Assembly (NCBI GenBank): GCA_964423865.1
Contig: CAYRGN010000009.1
Span: forward strand, 25,923-89,922
Direction: 5' to 3'
DNA length: 64,000 nt
From: Leadbetterella sp964423865
Lineage (GTDB): Bacteria > Bacteroidota > Bacteroidia > Cytophagales > Spirosomataceae
The notes beneath the pieces were generated by a model that was not told the DNA's origin, ran no database searches, and saw only the letters and a program-made list of their open reading frames with translations. Position numbers and translations under genes: made by a program. This document shows positions 16,526 to 25,701 of the stretch, piece by piece; the stretch's first letter is position 1, and every line of letters begins with the position of its first letter.

Positions 16526-17716
16526 TTGGAAACTATTCTCCCAATCTTATTTTTTGGGGCTATTGCTATACAGTTGTTCTATATCCTGTTTATCTTTACC
16601 AGACTTTCCGGCCATCGCGACCTGAAACCGGGAGAGGATCAACCGCCAGTTACCCTTATTGTGGCCGCTTCCAATGAGTTAGAAAACCTCCGGGAATTGC
16701 TATCCCTGCTTGACAGGCAGGATTATCCAGTATTTGAAATCCTGGTAGCAGACGACCGTTCGTATGATGGCACCTACGATTACCTGATCAATAATGAAGA
16801 CGGGATAAAGCACCTCAATTACCTTAGAGTACAGGACCTGCCCGATCATTACACCGCCAAAAAATACGCGGTTACCCTGGCCGTTAAGAAGGCCCGCCAC
16901 GAATGGCTGCTCTTTACCGATGCCGACTGCCGTCCCGAATCTGATCAATGGATCAGGCAGATGATGGCGCAGGCTACGGAAGGAAAAGAAATGGTACTGG
17001 GCTTTTCCAAATACCAATACTTCCCGGGACGACTAAACGCGCTTATCCGGTACGAAACTTTCCAGACCGCTCTGCAATATCTGTCTTTCGCGCTTTCCGG
17101 AATGCCTTTTATGGGCGTAGGCCGAAATCTTATGTACCGGAAAGATCTTTTCTGGAAAAACGGAGGTTTCGTGGGACATAACACGTTGCTGAGCGGAGAC
17201 GACGACCTCTTTGTCAACAAAGCCTCCTCTAAAGCGAATGTAAGTGTCTGTATAGAAGGGCACACCCTTTCTATGCCCAAAACCACCTGGAAAGAGTGGT
17301 TTGTACAAAAAAGAAGGCATTTATCGGTAGGGAAAAAATACAAAACACGTGACCGCGTAAACCTGGGCATGCTATGGGTCAGCGGTATCTTTTCCTGGCT
17401 GCTGCCGGTACCGGTGTTTTTCCTTTACCCATCCTGGTTCACCCTGCCCGAATGGGCGAAGATCCCCGCAGATTTCCTGGCCCGGTACGAACTGGCACAC
17501 TGGCTGCCTTATAACAACTGGATGCGCCTGGTGACGGCGGTTTTCCTGGGCTATGTGCTGATCAAATGGATAGTGCTGGCCCTGGTGAATAAGCGGCTGG
17601 GCAAGACCCTGTCTTCCTGGAAAATCCCTTTTTACGACTTCCTGTATAACCTTTACCTGGTTATATTCGGCGTGATTACCCTGTTTTCCAATCCCCAGAA
17701 AATCAAGTGGAAATAA
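16526..17716 (+). CDS. Family 2 glycosyltransferase, membrane-bound
   Basis: Encodes 396 residues from a TTG start (METILPILFFGAIAIQ); no ATG is near and a promoter box lies just upstream. An N-terminal membrane helix (3-25) is followed by a GT-A domain with VTLIVAASNELENL, the nucleotide-binding DD of ILVADDRSYDGTYDYL, and FTDADCRPESDQWI, the DxD-like metal motif. GDDDLFVNK and the KRRHLSVGKKY segment resemble processive GT2 enzymes. Two or three C-terminal membrane helices follow (about 285-305, 330-355, 370-390). It probably builds a surface or lipid-linked glycan; donor and acceptor are unknown. It lies on the opposite strand between tgt and the LptF/LptG gene. Confidence 0.87.
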   Translation: METILPILFFGAIAIQLFYILFIFTRLSGHRDLKPGEDQPPVTLIVAASNELENLRELLSLLDRQDYPVFEILVADDRSYDGTYDYLINNEDGIKHLNYLRVQDLPDHYTAKKYAVTLAVKKARHEWLLFTDADCRPESDQWIRQMMAQATEGKEMVLGFSKYQYFPGRLNALIRYETFQTALQYLSFALSGMPFMGVGRNLMYRKDLFWKNGGFVGHNTLLSGDDDLFVNKASSKANVSVCIEGHTLSMPKTTWKEWFVQKRRHLSVGKKYKTRDRVNLGMLWVSGIFSWLLPVPVFFLYPSWFTLPEWAKIPADFLARYELAHWLPYNNWMRLVTAVFLGYVLIKWIVLALVNKRLGKTLSSWKIPFYDFLYNLYLVIFGVITLFSNPQKIKWK

Positions 17717-17773
17717 AGTATCCAGAAGCGCGCAAACTGCTGCGTTACTTCCGGAATTTCTAAGTAAGAAACG

Positions 17774-18856
17774 CTATCGGGGTACCGTAAAATACATGAC
17801 GACGGAGATCACGCTAAAGACAATATTGGGCAACCAGACCGCCAGAATGGGATTCATGCTCCCGGCTTCGGCAATGCCTTTCGACAGAATATAAAAAATG
17901 ATATAGAGGAAAGCCAGCACGAAACCAATCGCGATCTGTAGTCCTACCCCTCCACGAGCCTTTCGTGCGGAAACAATCAGCCCCATTATGGAGAGAATCA
18001 TGACGGCAAAGGGTGTGGCGAAACGCTGGTAATATTCAATTTTATAGATCTCCACCCCCTCGGCTCCCCGACTGTTGATCAGGTCGATATAGTCTTGTAA
18101 CTGGGGAATAGTCAGGGTTTCCTGACGGTTCTTGGCATTGGTAAAATCACTCGGAAACATGTTGATGCTGGTATCGAGGGGAGCAGAAGTCACATACGCC
18201 ATCTGGTCTTTCATGATGCCGAGCTTACGGATCTGGTAATCGTACAGCTTCCACTTTTTCAGGGAGTCGTCATACGTGGCCCGCCGCGCCGTCAGTTTCT
18301 CCACCAGGCGGTTATCTTCTATTTTTTCCAGGGTAAAATCGTAGGCGGTCTTGCTGTTATTGTCGTAGCTGGAAAGGTAGGCGTAGACGTTTTTCTGCAC
18401 GGCCATGTGGATATCGCGGCCGGAGAAGTAGAAATCGCTTTCCAGGTATTTATTCTGGAACTCGATGCGGGGGATATTGGCTTTGGGCAATACCCAGCCT
18501 ACCATCACAAAAGAATAGACGGCCACGATACCCGAACCTATAAAATAGGGAAACATGAGCCGCCGAAAACTGGTTCCCGAGCCGAGAATCGCGATAATTT
18601 CGGTGTGTGACGCCATCTTTGCCGTAAAGAAAACGGTAGAGATGAAGATCATCAGGGGACTGATATAGTTGGCCCAGTAAGGTGCCAGATTCATGTAGTA
18701 GTCAAAGAAAATGGCATTATTGGAAGGCTTGGTTTCCAGGAAGTCGTCATTCTTTTCCACGAAATCAATCACCAGGATCACCAATACAATGATAAACACG
18801 GCGAAGACGTAGGTGGTGAGCAAGCGCTTGATAAGATACCGGTCTATCTTTGTCAT
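17774..18856 (-). CDS. LptF/LptG family lipopolysaccharide export permease
   Basis: Encodes 360 residues. It starts MTKIDRYLIKRLLTTYVFAVF, the typical N-terminus of LptF/LptG, with membrane helices at about 12-32, 58-80, 97-118 and three more in the C-terminal 95 residues, enclosing a periplasmic beta-jellyroll (about 125-260). These permeases work with the LptB ATPase to extract LPS from the inner membrane. The C-terminal KARGGVGLQIAIGFVLAFLY is characteristic. From sequence alone I cannot say whether it is LptF or LptG. It has its own promoter box at 18877-18884. Confidence 0.92.
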   Translation of the reverse strand: MTKIDRYLIKRLLTTYVFAVFIIVLVILVIDFVEKNDDFLETKPSNNAIFFDYYMNLAPYWANYISPLMIFISTVFFTAKMASHTEIIAILGSGTSFRRLMFPYFIGSGIVAVYSFVMVGWVLPKANIPRIEFQNKYLESDFYFSGRDIHMAVQKNVYAYLSSYDNNSKTAYDFTLEKIEDNRLVEKLTARRATYDDSLKKWKLYDYQIRKLGIMKDQMAYVTSAPLDTSINMFPSDFTNAKNRQETLTIPQLQDYIDLINSRGAEGVEIYKIEYYQRFATPFAVMILSIMGLIVSARKARGGVGLQIAIGFVLAFLYIIFYILSKGIAEAGSMNPILAVWLPNIVFSVISVVMYFTVPR

Positions 18857-18876
18857 CAGTTAATTAAAATCGACCT

Positions 18877-18884
18877 CAAAATTA
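18877..18884 (-). promoter_or_regulatory. -7 promoter box of the LptF/LptG gene
   Basis: TAATTTTG on the minus strand, 21 bases before the start codon. Confidence 0.6.
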
Positions 18885-18907
18885 GGAAGTATTGCCCAAA
18901 AACAAAA

Positions 18908-20308
18908 TCAGAAGAGCTTCACAATCCATTCCACCACCCGGTTTTTTCCTGCGGTATACGGCGGCATGAGCTTTTCCAGCACACTAGGCAGGTGCTGTCG
19001 ATACACGCTTCGCTCATTGGAGAAAGCCTTAAACCCCCATTCCCCGTGTGCTTTGCCTATTCCCGAGTGATTATCTCCCCCAAAAGGCAGATACGGTTGC
19101 AGGAAATGCATATCGTTGTTGTTGATACAGGTGCCTCCCGCGCGGGTCCCGGACAAAAAACGTTCGACATTGCTCTTTTTATTGCTGTAAATATACAAAG
19201 CCAGGGGTTTTTCTCCCGACCGGATATGGTTCAGTACCTCTTCCGCTTCATCGTAGATCAGCACGGGCAGTACCGGACCGAAGATCTCTTCCCGCATGAT
19301 CCGCGCGTCAGACGAAACCCCTCGGAGTACCGTAGGGCTGATTCGTGAATCCTGTTTTTCTCCTCCGAAAACCACTTCGGCTCCCCGGGCGTCTTCCAGG
19401 TAGCCGTACACCCTTTGGGCGTGTTCCGGGTTCACCATACTGCAATACGATTCGCTCTCCAGCGCTTCATTGCCATAGAATTCTTCCAACACTCGTTTGA
19501 GTTCTTCCAGAAAAGCGGCTTCTTTGGAGCGGTGAACGAACACATAATCGGGGGCGATGCAGATTTGTCCGCTGTTCATAAATTTCCCCCAGGCGAGGCG
19601 CCGGGCCGCCGCGGGAATATTCGCGGTCTCGTCGATGATCACAGGCGATTTCCCGCCCAGTTCCAGGGTTACGGAAGCCAGGTGTTCTGCCGCAGCTTTC
19701 ATGACCACTTTTCCGACTTGGGGCGACCCTGTGAAGAAGATATGATTGAACGGCAGGGCCAGCAGTTCCGTAGACACGTCTACCCCACCCTCTATCACGG
19801 CTACTTCTTCAGGCGGGAATACATGCCGGAGGAGCTTCTGAATCACGGCCGAAGTATGGGGGGTATGTTCGGAAGGTTTGAGGATGACGGTATTCCCCGC
19901 TGCTACGGCAGAGACAAGAGGACCGAGGCTGAGATTCACCGGGAAATTCCAGGGCGAAATAATCAGGCAGGCACCCTTGGGCTGGTAACGGATATAGGAA
20001 GAGGATCCGAAAAACGACAGGGGCGTTTTCACGTAGCGGTCGCTCATCCACCGGTCCAGGTATTTCAGGGTATGACCGATTTCGGACGTCACCGCGAAAA
20101 TCTCGGTAAGGTCGGTTTCGGCCTGAGGTTTCTTAAAGTCGGCGAAAAGCGCGTCGCGGATTTCCTGGCGGAACGTTTCTTCCACGGCTTTTCTTAAAGC
20201 CCGCAGTTTGGTTTTCCTTTCGGCGCAGGAGGTGGCGGCTACCCGGTACTGGTGGCTTTTCTGGACTTCAAAAATCCGTTCTATAGCGCTGGCGGTATCG
20301 GTTATCAT
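18908..20308 (-). CDS. NAD(P)-dependent aldehyde dehydrogenase
   Basis: Encodes 466 residues, the length of class 3-type aldehyde dehydrogenases. Visible motifs are the cofactor/oxyanion region SPWNFPVNLSLGPLVSAVAA, the HIFFTGSPQVGKVVM Rossmann segment, the general base Glu in TLELGGKSPVII and the nucleophile Cys in MNSGQICIAPDYV. A hydrophobic C-terminal tail (KLMPPYTAGKNRVVEWIVKLF) resembles the membrane-associated tail of fatty-aldehyde dehydrogenases. It oxidises an aldehyde to the carboxylate; substrate unknown. It is divergent from the phospholipase C gene, 59 bases away, so the two may share a regulatory region. Confidence 0.93.
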   Translation of the reverse strand: MITDTASAIERIFEVQKSHQYRVAATSCAERKTKLRALRKAVEETFRQEIRDALFADFKKPQAETDLTEIFAVTSEIGHTLKYLDRWMSDRYVKTPLSFFGSSSYIRYQPKGACLIISPWNFPVNLSLGPLVSAVAAGNTVILKPSEHTPHTSAVIQKLLRHVFPPEEVAVIEGGVDVSTELLALPFNHIFFTGSPQVGKVVMKAAAEHLASVTLELGGKSPVIIDETANIPAAARRLAWGKFMNSGQICIAPDYVFVHRSKEAAFLEELKRVLEEFYGNEALESESYCSMVNPEHAQRVYGYLEDARGAEVVFGGEKQDSRISPTVLRGVSSDARIMREEIFGPVLPVLIYDEAEEVLNHIRSGEKPLALYIYSNKKSNVERFLSGTRAGGTCINNNDMHFLQPYLPFGGDNHSGIGKAHGEWGFKAFSNERSVYRQHLPSVLEKLMPPYTAGKNRVVEWIVKLF

Positions 20309-20367
20309 GTTTTTTTCTTTAAAGATACTGGAAATTATTTGTTTCTTTGAAGTTCTAACCTGATGTT

Positions 20368-22812
20368 ATGGATTCGAGACGTGATTTTATTAAGAAGGCC
20401 GGCCTGATTGCCGGCGGGGCGTTACTGCCCGAATCGGTGGTGCGGGCGGCCACTATTCAGCCGGCGGAAGGTTCCACGGTGTGGGATGCCGACCATGTGG
20501 TGATCCTTATGCAGGAAAACCGTTCCTTTGATCACAGTTACGGCTCGCTCAGGGGCGTAAGGGGGTTCAATGATCCGCGGGCGGTGGACCTGCCCAACGG
20601 CCATAAGGTATGGCTGCAAACCAATGCAAAAAACGAAACCTTTCTTCCTTTTCATCTCAATATCAAAGATACCAAAGCCACCTGGATGCGTGACCTGCCC
20701 CACTCCTGGGAAAACCAGGTAAGGGCGAGAAACGACGGGAAATACGACCAATGGCTCGCCGAAAAACAATCCGGGAACCCCGATTATAAAGATATCCCCC
20801 TGACGCTGGGTTACTTTAACCGGGAAGACATCCCCTTTTATTACGCCTTTGCCGACGCCTTCACCGTTTGCGACCAGAACTTCTCTTCTTCCCTGACCGG
20901 CACCACGCCAAACCGCCTTTACCTCTGGAGCGGCACCATCCGTGAAAAGAACCGTTTCGACAAAAAGGCCAATGTAAAGAACGAAGACATCAACTACAAC
21001 CGCTACGCGAACTGGAAATCTTTTCCCGAGCGACTGGAAGAAAACGGAATCGACTGGAGAATCTACCAGAACGAGATCAGTTTGCCCGTGGGTTTCCAGG
21101 GAGAAGAAAGCAGCTGGCTCGGCAATTTCACCGACAACCCGATCGAGTGGTTCTCCCGCTACCGGGTAAAATTTCATCCCGCCTATCGCACCTATCTTCA
21201 GGAAAGGATACAGCGCCTTCCCCAGGAAATAGAGGCCCTGAAAAAACAAGTAGCAGAAGGTACGGAACAAAAAGAAAAGCTGGACGCCCTGGAGCTTTCC
21301 TATCAAACGGCCCTGGAAGACCTGGCCGCCTATTCCCCGGAAAACTTTAACAAGTTGCCGGAATTGGAGAAAAACCTTCACCGGAAAGCATTTGTTACCA
21401 ACCGGAATCATGCGGCATATCACCGCCTGGCAGAAGTAGAGCTGGAAAACGGGGAGAAAATGGCGGTGCCGGAAGGAGACGTACTTTACCAATTCAGGAA
21501 AGACGTCAATTCGGGAGAACTTCCGCCCGTTTCATGGCTGGTGGCTCCTCAGAACTTCTCCGATCACCCCAGTGCACCCTGGTACGGCGCCTGGTATGTT
21601 TCGGAAGTGCTGGATATCCTGACCCAAAACCCGGAAGTATGGAAAAAGACGGTCTTCATCTTGTGTTACGACGAAAACGACGGCTATTACGATCATGTTC
21701 CTCCCTTTGTGGCGCCACATCCGGAGAAGCCGGAAACAGGAAAAGCCTCCGCAGGAATTGACCTTTGGGCCGAACAGGTTAACCTGGAGCACGAAAAGGA
21801 GAGGCCCTACCCTCATATCGCGGACGGTCCCATCGGCCTGGGTTACCGGGTACCCCTGGTGATTGCCTCACCCTGGAGCCGGGGAGGAAAAGTTTGTTCG
21901 GAGGTATTCGACCACAGTTCGATATTAATGTTCCTGGAAAAGTTTATCGCGAAACGCTATAAAAAAGACATTCGGGAGGACAATATTACCGAATGGCGGA
22001 GGACGGTCTGCGGAGATCTCAGTTCGGTTTTCACCCCCTTCCAGGCGGGAACCTTCCAGGATTTTGTACAAAAAGAAACGTTCATGAAATCGATTCGGTC
22101 GGCCAAAGACAAAGCGATTCCGACTAACTTCAAAGCCCTGACACCGGAAGAATGCGCCGTGGTGAACACCGATCCCCAAAAATCGCCCTGGATGCCCCGA
22201 CAGGAAAAAGGAGTCAAAAGGGCGCTGCCCATTCCCTATGAACTCTTTGCTGACCTGCTTCTACCGGAAGGAGGTCAGCCCGAGCTTCAGCTGCGTGCAG
22301 GCACCACATTCCGAACGGGAGGCGCTCCCTTCTTCGCGAATCTTCGCACCGGCCAAGGGGAGTTCCAGTCGCGGCACTATACCGTAAAAACAGGCGATCA
22401 ACTCCGTGACAAGCTGGATTTCTCCGGGGAAGTACTGGAAGTGAAAGTACACGGTCCGAACGGTTTTTACCGCCTTTTCAAGGCCCGTGAAATTCCTGTA
22501 GAAGTAACAGTATCCTACCCCAAAAACAGGCAGGGGCGCCCCTTAGGCGATATCGAGCTCCATATCCGCAATATTTCCGGGAAAGACCTGGAACTCCTCC
22601 TTAGCGATGAGTCTTATCATAACGGCACTACCCAAATTAAGCTGAAAAAAGACGGTAGCAAGACATTGACGGCCGATTTGAAAAAAAGTTATAACTGGTA
22701 TGATTTAAAACTGACCGATAAGGATCGTCCTGATTTTGAATGGCACTATGCCGGGCATGTGGAAACGGGGAAGGAGAGCTTTACGGACCCAGCGATGGGA
22801 AAAATTTTATAA
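20368..22812 (+). CDS. Phosphocholine-specific phospholipase C
   Basis: Encodes 814 residues. The N-terminus carries a Tat signal (MDSRRDFIKKAGLIAGGALL), so the folded enzyme is exported. The phosphoesterase domain begins with DHVVILMQENRSFDHSYG, the metal/nucleophile motif of the acid-phosphatase-like phospholipase C family. Later motifs are CDQNFSSSLTGTTPNRLYLWSG, CYDENDGYYDHVPPF and VIASPWSRGGKV. The C-terminal 150 residues are two beta-rich domains (FYRLFKAREIPVEVTVSY, YNWYDLKLTDKDRPDFEWHYAGHVETG), as in the bacterial phosphocholine-specific enzymes. It likely hydrolyses phosphatidylcholine or sphingomyelin for phosphate, or acts on host or environmental lipid. Its stop overlaps that of the convergent toxin gene. 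Confidence 0.92.
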   Translation: MDSRRDFIKKAGLIAGGALLPESVVRAATIQPAEGSTVWDADHVVILMQENRSFDHSYGSLRGVRGFNDPRAVDLPNGHKVWLQTNAKNETFLPFHLNIKDTKATWMRDLPHSWENQVRARNDGKYDQWLAEKQSGNPDYKDIPLTLGYFNREDIPFYYAFADAFTVCDQNFSSSLTGTTPNRLYLWSGTIREKNRFDKKANVKNEDINYNRYANWKSFPERLEENGIDWRIYQNEISLPVGFQGEESSWLGNFTDNPIEWFSRYRVKFHPAYRTYLQERIQRLPQEIEALKKQVAEGTEQKEKLDALELSYQTALEDLAAYSPENFNKLPELEKNLHRKAFVTNRNHAAYHRLAEVELENGEKMAVPEGDVLYQFRKDVNSGELPPVSWLVAPQNFSDHPSAPWYGAWYVSEVLDILTQNPEVWKKTVFILCYDENDGYYDHVPPFVAPHPEKPETGKASAGIDLWAEQVNLEHEKERPYPHIADGPIGLGYRVPLVIASPWSRGGKVCSEVFDHSSILMFLEKFIAKRYKKDIREDNITEWRRTVCGDLSSVFTPFQAGTFQDFVQKETFMKSIRSAKDKAIPTNFKALTPEECAVVNTDPQKSPWMPRQEKGVKRALPIPYELFADLLLPEGGQPELQLRAGTTFRTGGAPFFANLRTGQGEFQSRHYTVKTGDQLRDKLDFSGEVLEVKVHGPNGFYRLFKAREIPVEVTVSYPKNRQGRPLGDIELHIRNISGKDLELLLSDESYHNGTTQIKLKKDGSKTLTADLKKSYNWYDLKLTDKDRPDFEWHYAGHVETGKESFTDPAMGKIL

Positions 22813-23103
22813 CGCTTCATCTATCTTTTCAGGATCTTGTCTTGTATCAAAGATAGTTACGATTTCTATTTCGCAATTATGCACCCTGTAAAAGAAAGTG
22901 GTCTGATGGGTCACTACACACTTGTATAGACCCTTCATTTTCTTCGACTTAGGACAACTCTCTGGAAATCCGGATATCTGATTCGTTTTTTCTAAAAACC
23001 GTCGGAGGAACTTGCGTTGTGATGATTCGCCCCATTTTTCTTTCAAGAAATCTAAAAGTTCTGTGAATTTTTGCTCCGCTATGGGAGACAGATACACTTT
23101 CAT
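22807..23103 (-). CDS. RelE/ParE-type toxin
   Basis: Encodes 98 residues with the RelE/ParE pattern: MKVYLSPIAEQKFTELLDFL (two N-terminal segments), KFLRRFLEKTNQISGFPESCP, then strands KCVVTHQTTFFYRVHNCEIE and a final IVTIFDTRQDPEKI. ParE members poison gyrase and RelE members cleave mRNA; the C-terminal FDTRQDP is closer to ParE/RelE proteins of plasmid-type modules, and the target cannot be decided. It overlaps the upstream antitoxin gene by four bases (ATGA), the classic arrangement of a type II module. Its last codons overlap the stop of the phospholipase gene on the other strand. Confidence 0.88.
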   Translation of the reverse strand: MKVYLSPIAEQKFTELLDFLKEKWGESSQRKFLRRFLEKTNQISGFPESCPKSKKMKGLYKCVVTHQTTFFYRVHNCEIEIVTIFDTRQDPEKIDEAL

Positions 23104-23324
23104 GTCATTGTTTTTGTCATTAAATCTTTTAATAAAATACGTTTCCCTTGATCCAACTCCTGCAAACCGGCCTTAATTTCCTGTTTCTGTTCCGGCGTTA
23201 ATTCATCCCAGAAATCAGTCTCTCGGCTATTCACTTGCACCTCTGCCTTACGCATAAAATGCTCACTACCCACTACCGGCATTCTTTCTATTTTCTTTCT
23301 TTTAACACTTTCCATATTCATCAT
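23100..23324 (-). CDS. Antitoxin of the RelE/ParE-type module
   Basis: Encodes 74 residues. The middle and end read DFWDELTPEQKQEIKAGLQ and ELDQGKRILLKDLM, the helix typical of the short ParE-partner antitoxins, where it wraps the toxin. The N-terminus is basic (ESVKRKKIERMPVVGS) and probably holds the DNA-contacting part. Several in-frame ATGs exist in the first ten residues, so the start is uncertain. A promoter with TTG and TAAGTTTG lies upstream (23341-23371). As usual in such modules, antitoxin precedes toxin and the pair is likely autoregulated. Confidence 0.85.
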   Translation of the reverse strand: MMNMESVKRKKIERMPVVGSEHFMRKAEVQVNSRETDFWDELTPEQKQEIKAGLQELDQGKRILLKDLMTKTMT

Positions 23325-23340
23325 TTACAGAAACTTACAT

Positions 23341-23371
23341 CAAACTTACATAAAAAAACAAAAGCATTCAA
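23341..23371 (-). promoter_or_regulatory. Promoter of the toxin-antitoxin operon
   Basis: On the minus strand TTG (23369-23371) and TAAGTTTG (23341-23348) are 20 bases apart, and the -7 box lies 16 bases before the antitoxin start. Confidence 0.65.
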
Positions 23372-23395
23372 TTAGTTCCTCCTAATTTTACTTTA

Positions 23396-23427
23396 TTGGT
23401 ACTTCATCAGAAACTTTTCTATTTTTG
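23396..23427 (+). promoter_or_regulatory. Promoter of the UPF0173 hydrolase gene
   Basis: TTG (23396-23398) and TATTTTTG (23420-23427) are 21 bases apart. The in-frame TTG at 23425 lies inside the -7 box and so is not the start. Confidence 0.7.
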
Positions 23428-23445
23428 TACAAATCAATTAACGTT

Positions 23446-24129
23446 ATGAAACTTCAATATTTCGGACATTCATGCTTTATGATCCACTTTGCGGGAAAGA
23501 AAATCCTTCTGGACCCCTTCATCAGTGGAAACCCCAAAGCTCAACATATTCCAACGGAAGACATCCATCCGGATTACATCTTCCTGTCGCACGGCCATGC
23601 CGACCACCTGAAAGACCTGGAGCAGATTGCAAAGCAGTCCGGCGCGCCGGTCATCACCAGCTTTGACATCATGACCAAGTTTATTGAGCCTCTTGGTCTA
23701 TCCGGCCACGGCATGAACACGGGCGGCAAGCTGACCCTCGACGGATTTACCTTCAAGCTAGTGACGGCCGTACACTCCAGCATGCTGCCGGACAACACCT
23801 ATGGAGGCAACCCCATGGGTTTTGTTTTCTGGAATGACGAGGCCTGTTTTTACTACTCGGGAGATACCGCCCTTACACTGGACATGAAGCTAATCCCGAT
23901 GATGTGTCCTAAACTTGATTTTGCTATCCTGTCGGTTGGCGACTACTTCACCATGGGCTATGAAGATGCCATTCTGGCCTCGGATTTCATTGAATGCAAT
24001 CACATTGTGGGTTGCCATTACGACTCCTTCCCTCCCATCCATATAGACCATGAAGCAGCGAAAAAGGCTTTTGAGAATGCGGGGAAGTCGCTGAAGCTGG
24101 CGGAGGTGGGGGAAGAATTTGAGGTGTAG
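23446..24129 (+). CDS. UPF0173 metallo-beta-lactamase-fold hydrolase
   Basis: Encodes 227 residues from ATG 23446 (MKLQYFGHSCFMIHFAGKKI), chosen because the promoter covers any earlier start. Metallo-hydrolase ligands are clear: FLSHGHADHLKD (HxHxDH), AVHSSM, the bridging Asp in FYYSGDTALTLDM and the final His in HIVGCHYDSFPPI. The short form with N-terminal FGHSCF is the UPF0173 family (YtkL-like), known as metal-dependent hydrolases with undefined substrate. It lies divergent from the toxin-antitoxin pair and appears single. Confidence 0.93.
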   Translation: MKLQYFGHSCFMIHFAGKKILLDPFISGNPKAQHIPTEDIHPDYIFLSHGHADHLKDLEQIAKQSGAPVITSFDIMTKFIEPLGLSGHGMNTGGKLTLDGFTFKLVTAVHSSMLPDNTYGGNPMGFVFWNDEACFYYSGDTALTLDMKLIPMMCPKLDFAILSVGDYFTMGYEDAILASDFIECNHIVGCHYDSFPPIHIDHEAAKKAFENAGKSLKLAEVGEEFEV

Positions 24130-24339
24130 AATTCAATCGGATAATTTCCGAACACCCTTTCCGCTCCGGTATATATTCTATTGTGTCCGTTCATCGTCCA
24201 AAATGTCCGTTTAAGCGAAAATGAGCCGGCGGTTTAAACTAAATGGCGACCGGATCAGTTTTACTTAGTAGAAACCTTTTCAGCGCGATATGCAAAAAAA
24301 GGTTTACGGCGTTATGCCCATGTGCCTCAAAATGATTGA

Positions 24340-25575
24340 ATGATGAACAGAACGGTTTTCAGTGTTCTGATACTGAGTATTTTTCTTGCTGTAGATTTCC
24401 TGTTTTTCAGAGCTTTAAAAGACAGCATCCGAAATTTTCATGTCTCTACCCAAAGGTGGATCACCGTCACCTACTGGGCTATTCCTGTGGTGTTACTACT
24501 GGGTTTCGCTTACCTGTTTTATATTGCGCCGGATACGGTGTCTTCCCGGTACCGGCGTATCTTTGGCGTGGCGGTACTCCTGGTTTATACTTCTAAAATG
24601 ATCGGAGCTATTGTTTTCCTGGTAGGAAACGGATTAAATATCCTGAAAAATACCGGCCAGAAAATATTAAAACCGGCCTCTACCGATCCTATCCTGACCC
24701 GGTCGGAATTTATTTCCAAAACGGCCCTGGCTTTGGGTGCTACCCAGTTCGGGTTATTGACCTACGGCATTCTTTCCGGGGCGTACGATTACCGGGTACG
24801 CCGGATAAGTCTCCCCCTGAAGGGCCTTCCCAGGCAATTCGACGGCATGACTGTGGCACAGCTTTCCGATATTCACTCGGGCAGCTTTTATAACAAAAGG
24901 GCAGTAAACGGGGGTATCGATCTCCTGCTGGCGGAAAAGCCCGACGTGGTGTTTTTTACGGGCGATCTGGTCAATGACAAAGCAACCGAGTTACAGGAGT
25001 ACTTCGATACGTTTAAGCGGGTAAAAGCCCCGCTTGGGGTATACTCTACCCTGGGCAACCACGATTACGGCGATTATACCCGCTGGAATTCTCCGCGGGA
25101 AAAAGAACAAAACCTGCAGCAGCTTATGGAGGGACACCGCCTGTTGGGCTGGGATCTTCTCATGGATGAAAACCGGTATATAGAACTGGGAGGAGAGAAA
25201 CTGGGCATTATCGGGGTGCAGAACTGGGGCGAAGGATTTATTCAGAAAGGCGACCTAAAAAAAGCCCTGGAAGGTTCGGAAGAATTCACTAATAAGCTCC
25301 TGCTTTCTCACGACCCTAGCCACTGGAGGGCCGAAGTACTGGGACAAACCGATATCGATGTGGTCTTTTCAGGGCATACTCACGGAATGCAGTTTGGAGT
25401 GGAAATACCGGGTTTCCGGTGGAGTCCGGCCCAGTACAGATACAAAGAATGGGCGGGTTTATATGAACAAGACGGGCAACGCCTGTACGTGAACCGGGGA
25501 TACGGCTTTCTCGGGTACCCGGGCCGGGTGGGTATTCTTCCCGAAATTACGCTCTTTACTCTGCAAGCTGTATAA
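24340..25575 (+). CDS. Membrane-anchored metallophosphoesterase
   Basis: Encodes 411 residues. Four N-terminal membrane helices (about 5-25, 42-65, 73-98 and 125-145) precede a calcineurin-like phosphoesterase domain. Its metal-binding motifs appear in order: VAQLSDIHSGSFYN (DxH), VVFFTGDLVND (GD), YSTLGNHDYGDYTRW (GNHD), LLSHDPSHW and DVVFSGHTHGMQFG (GHTH). This is the YaeI/YkuE-type family, which in other bacteria cleaves UDP-2,3-diacylglucosamine-like or other phospho-lipid substrates; the substrate here is unknown. The active domain probably faces the periplasm. Confidence 0.92.
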   Translation: MMNRTVFSVLILSIFLAVDFLFFRALKDSIRNFHVSTQRWITVTYWAIPVVLLLGFAYLFYIAPDTVSSRYRRIFGVAVLLVYTSKMIGAIVFLVGNGLNILKNTGQKILKPASTDPILTRSEFISKTALALGATQFGLLTYGILSGAYDYRVRRISLPLKGLPRQFDGMTVAQLSDIHSGSFYNKRAVNGGIDLLLAEKPDVVFFTGDLVNDKATELQEYFDTFKRVKAPLGVYSTLGNHDYGDYTRWNSPREKEQNLQQLMEGHRLLGWDLLMDENRYIELGGEKLGIIGVQNWGEGFIQKGDLKKALEGSEEFTNKLLLSHDPSHWRAEVLGQTDIDVVFSGHTHGMQFGVEIPGFRWSPAQYRYKEWAGLYEQDGQRLYVNRGYGFLGYPGRVGILPEITLFTLQAV

Positions 25576-25679
25576 ACTTGTCGATATTGAAACCCACTTC
25601 TTTTTCGGGCGGTTTACAAGATATAGCAAAAAAGAGAACCACAATCAGATATCTGGACATATTAGGCTACATTCCTGAC

Positions 25680-25687
25680 TACCTTTG
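25680..25687 (+). promoter_or_regulatory. -7 promoter box of the MATE transporter gene
   Basis: TACCTTTG matches TAnnTTTG and lies 14 bases before the start codon. Confidence 0.55.
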
Positions 25688-25701
25688 TTAATTCAAAACA
25701 A

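Noticed and set aside
20422..21492. 356-codon open frame opposite the phospholipase C gene
   Set aside because: Antisense to strong phospholipase motifs; its composition (Phe/Val/Gly-rich) is what the reverse frame of GC-biased codons gives.
23425..23445. TTG start for the UPF0173 hydrolase
   Set aside because: The TTG is the end of the -7 promoter box TATTTTTG, so it would not be transcribed; ATG at 23446 gives the family N-terminus.
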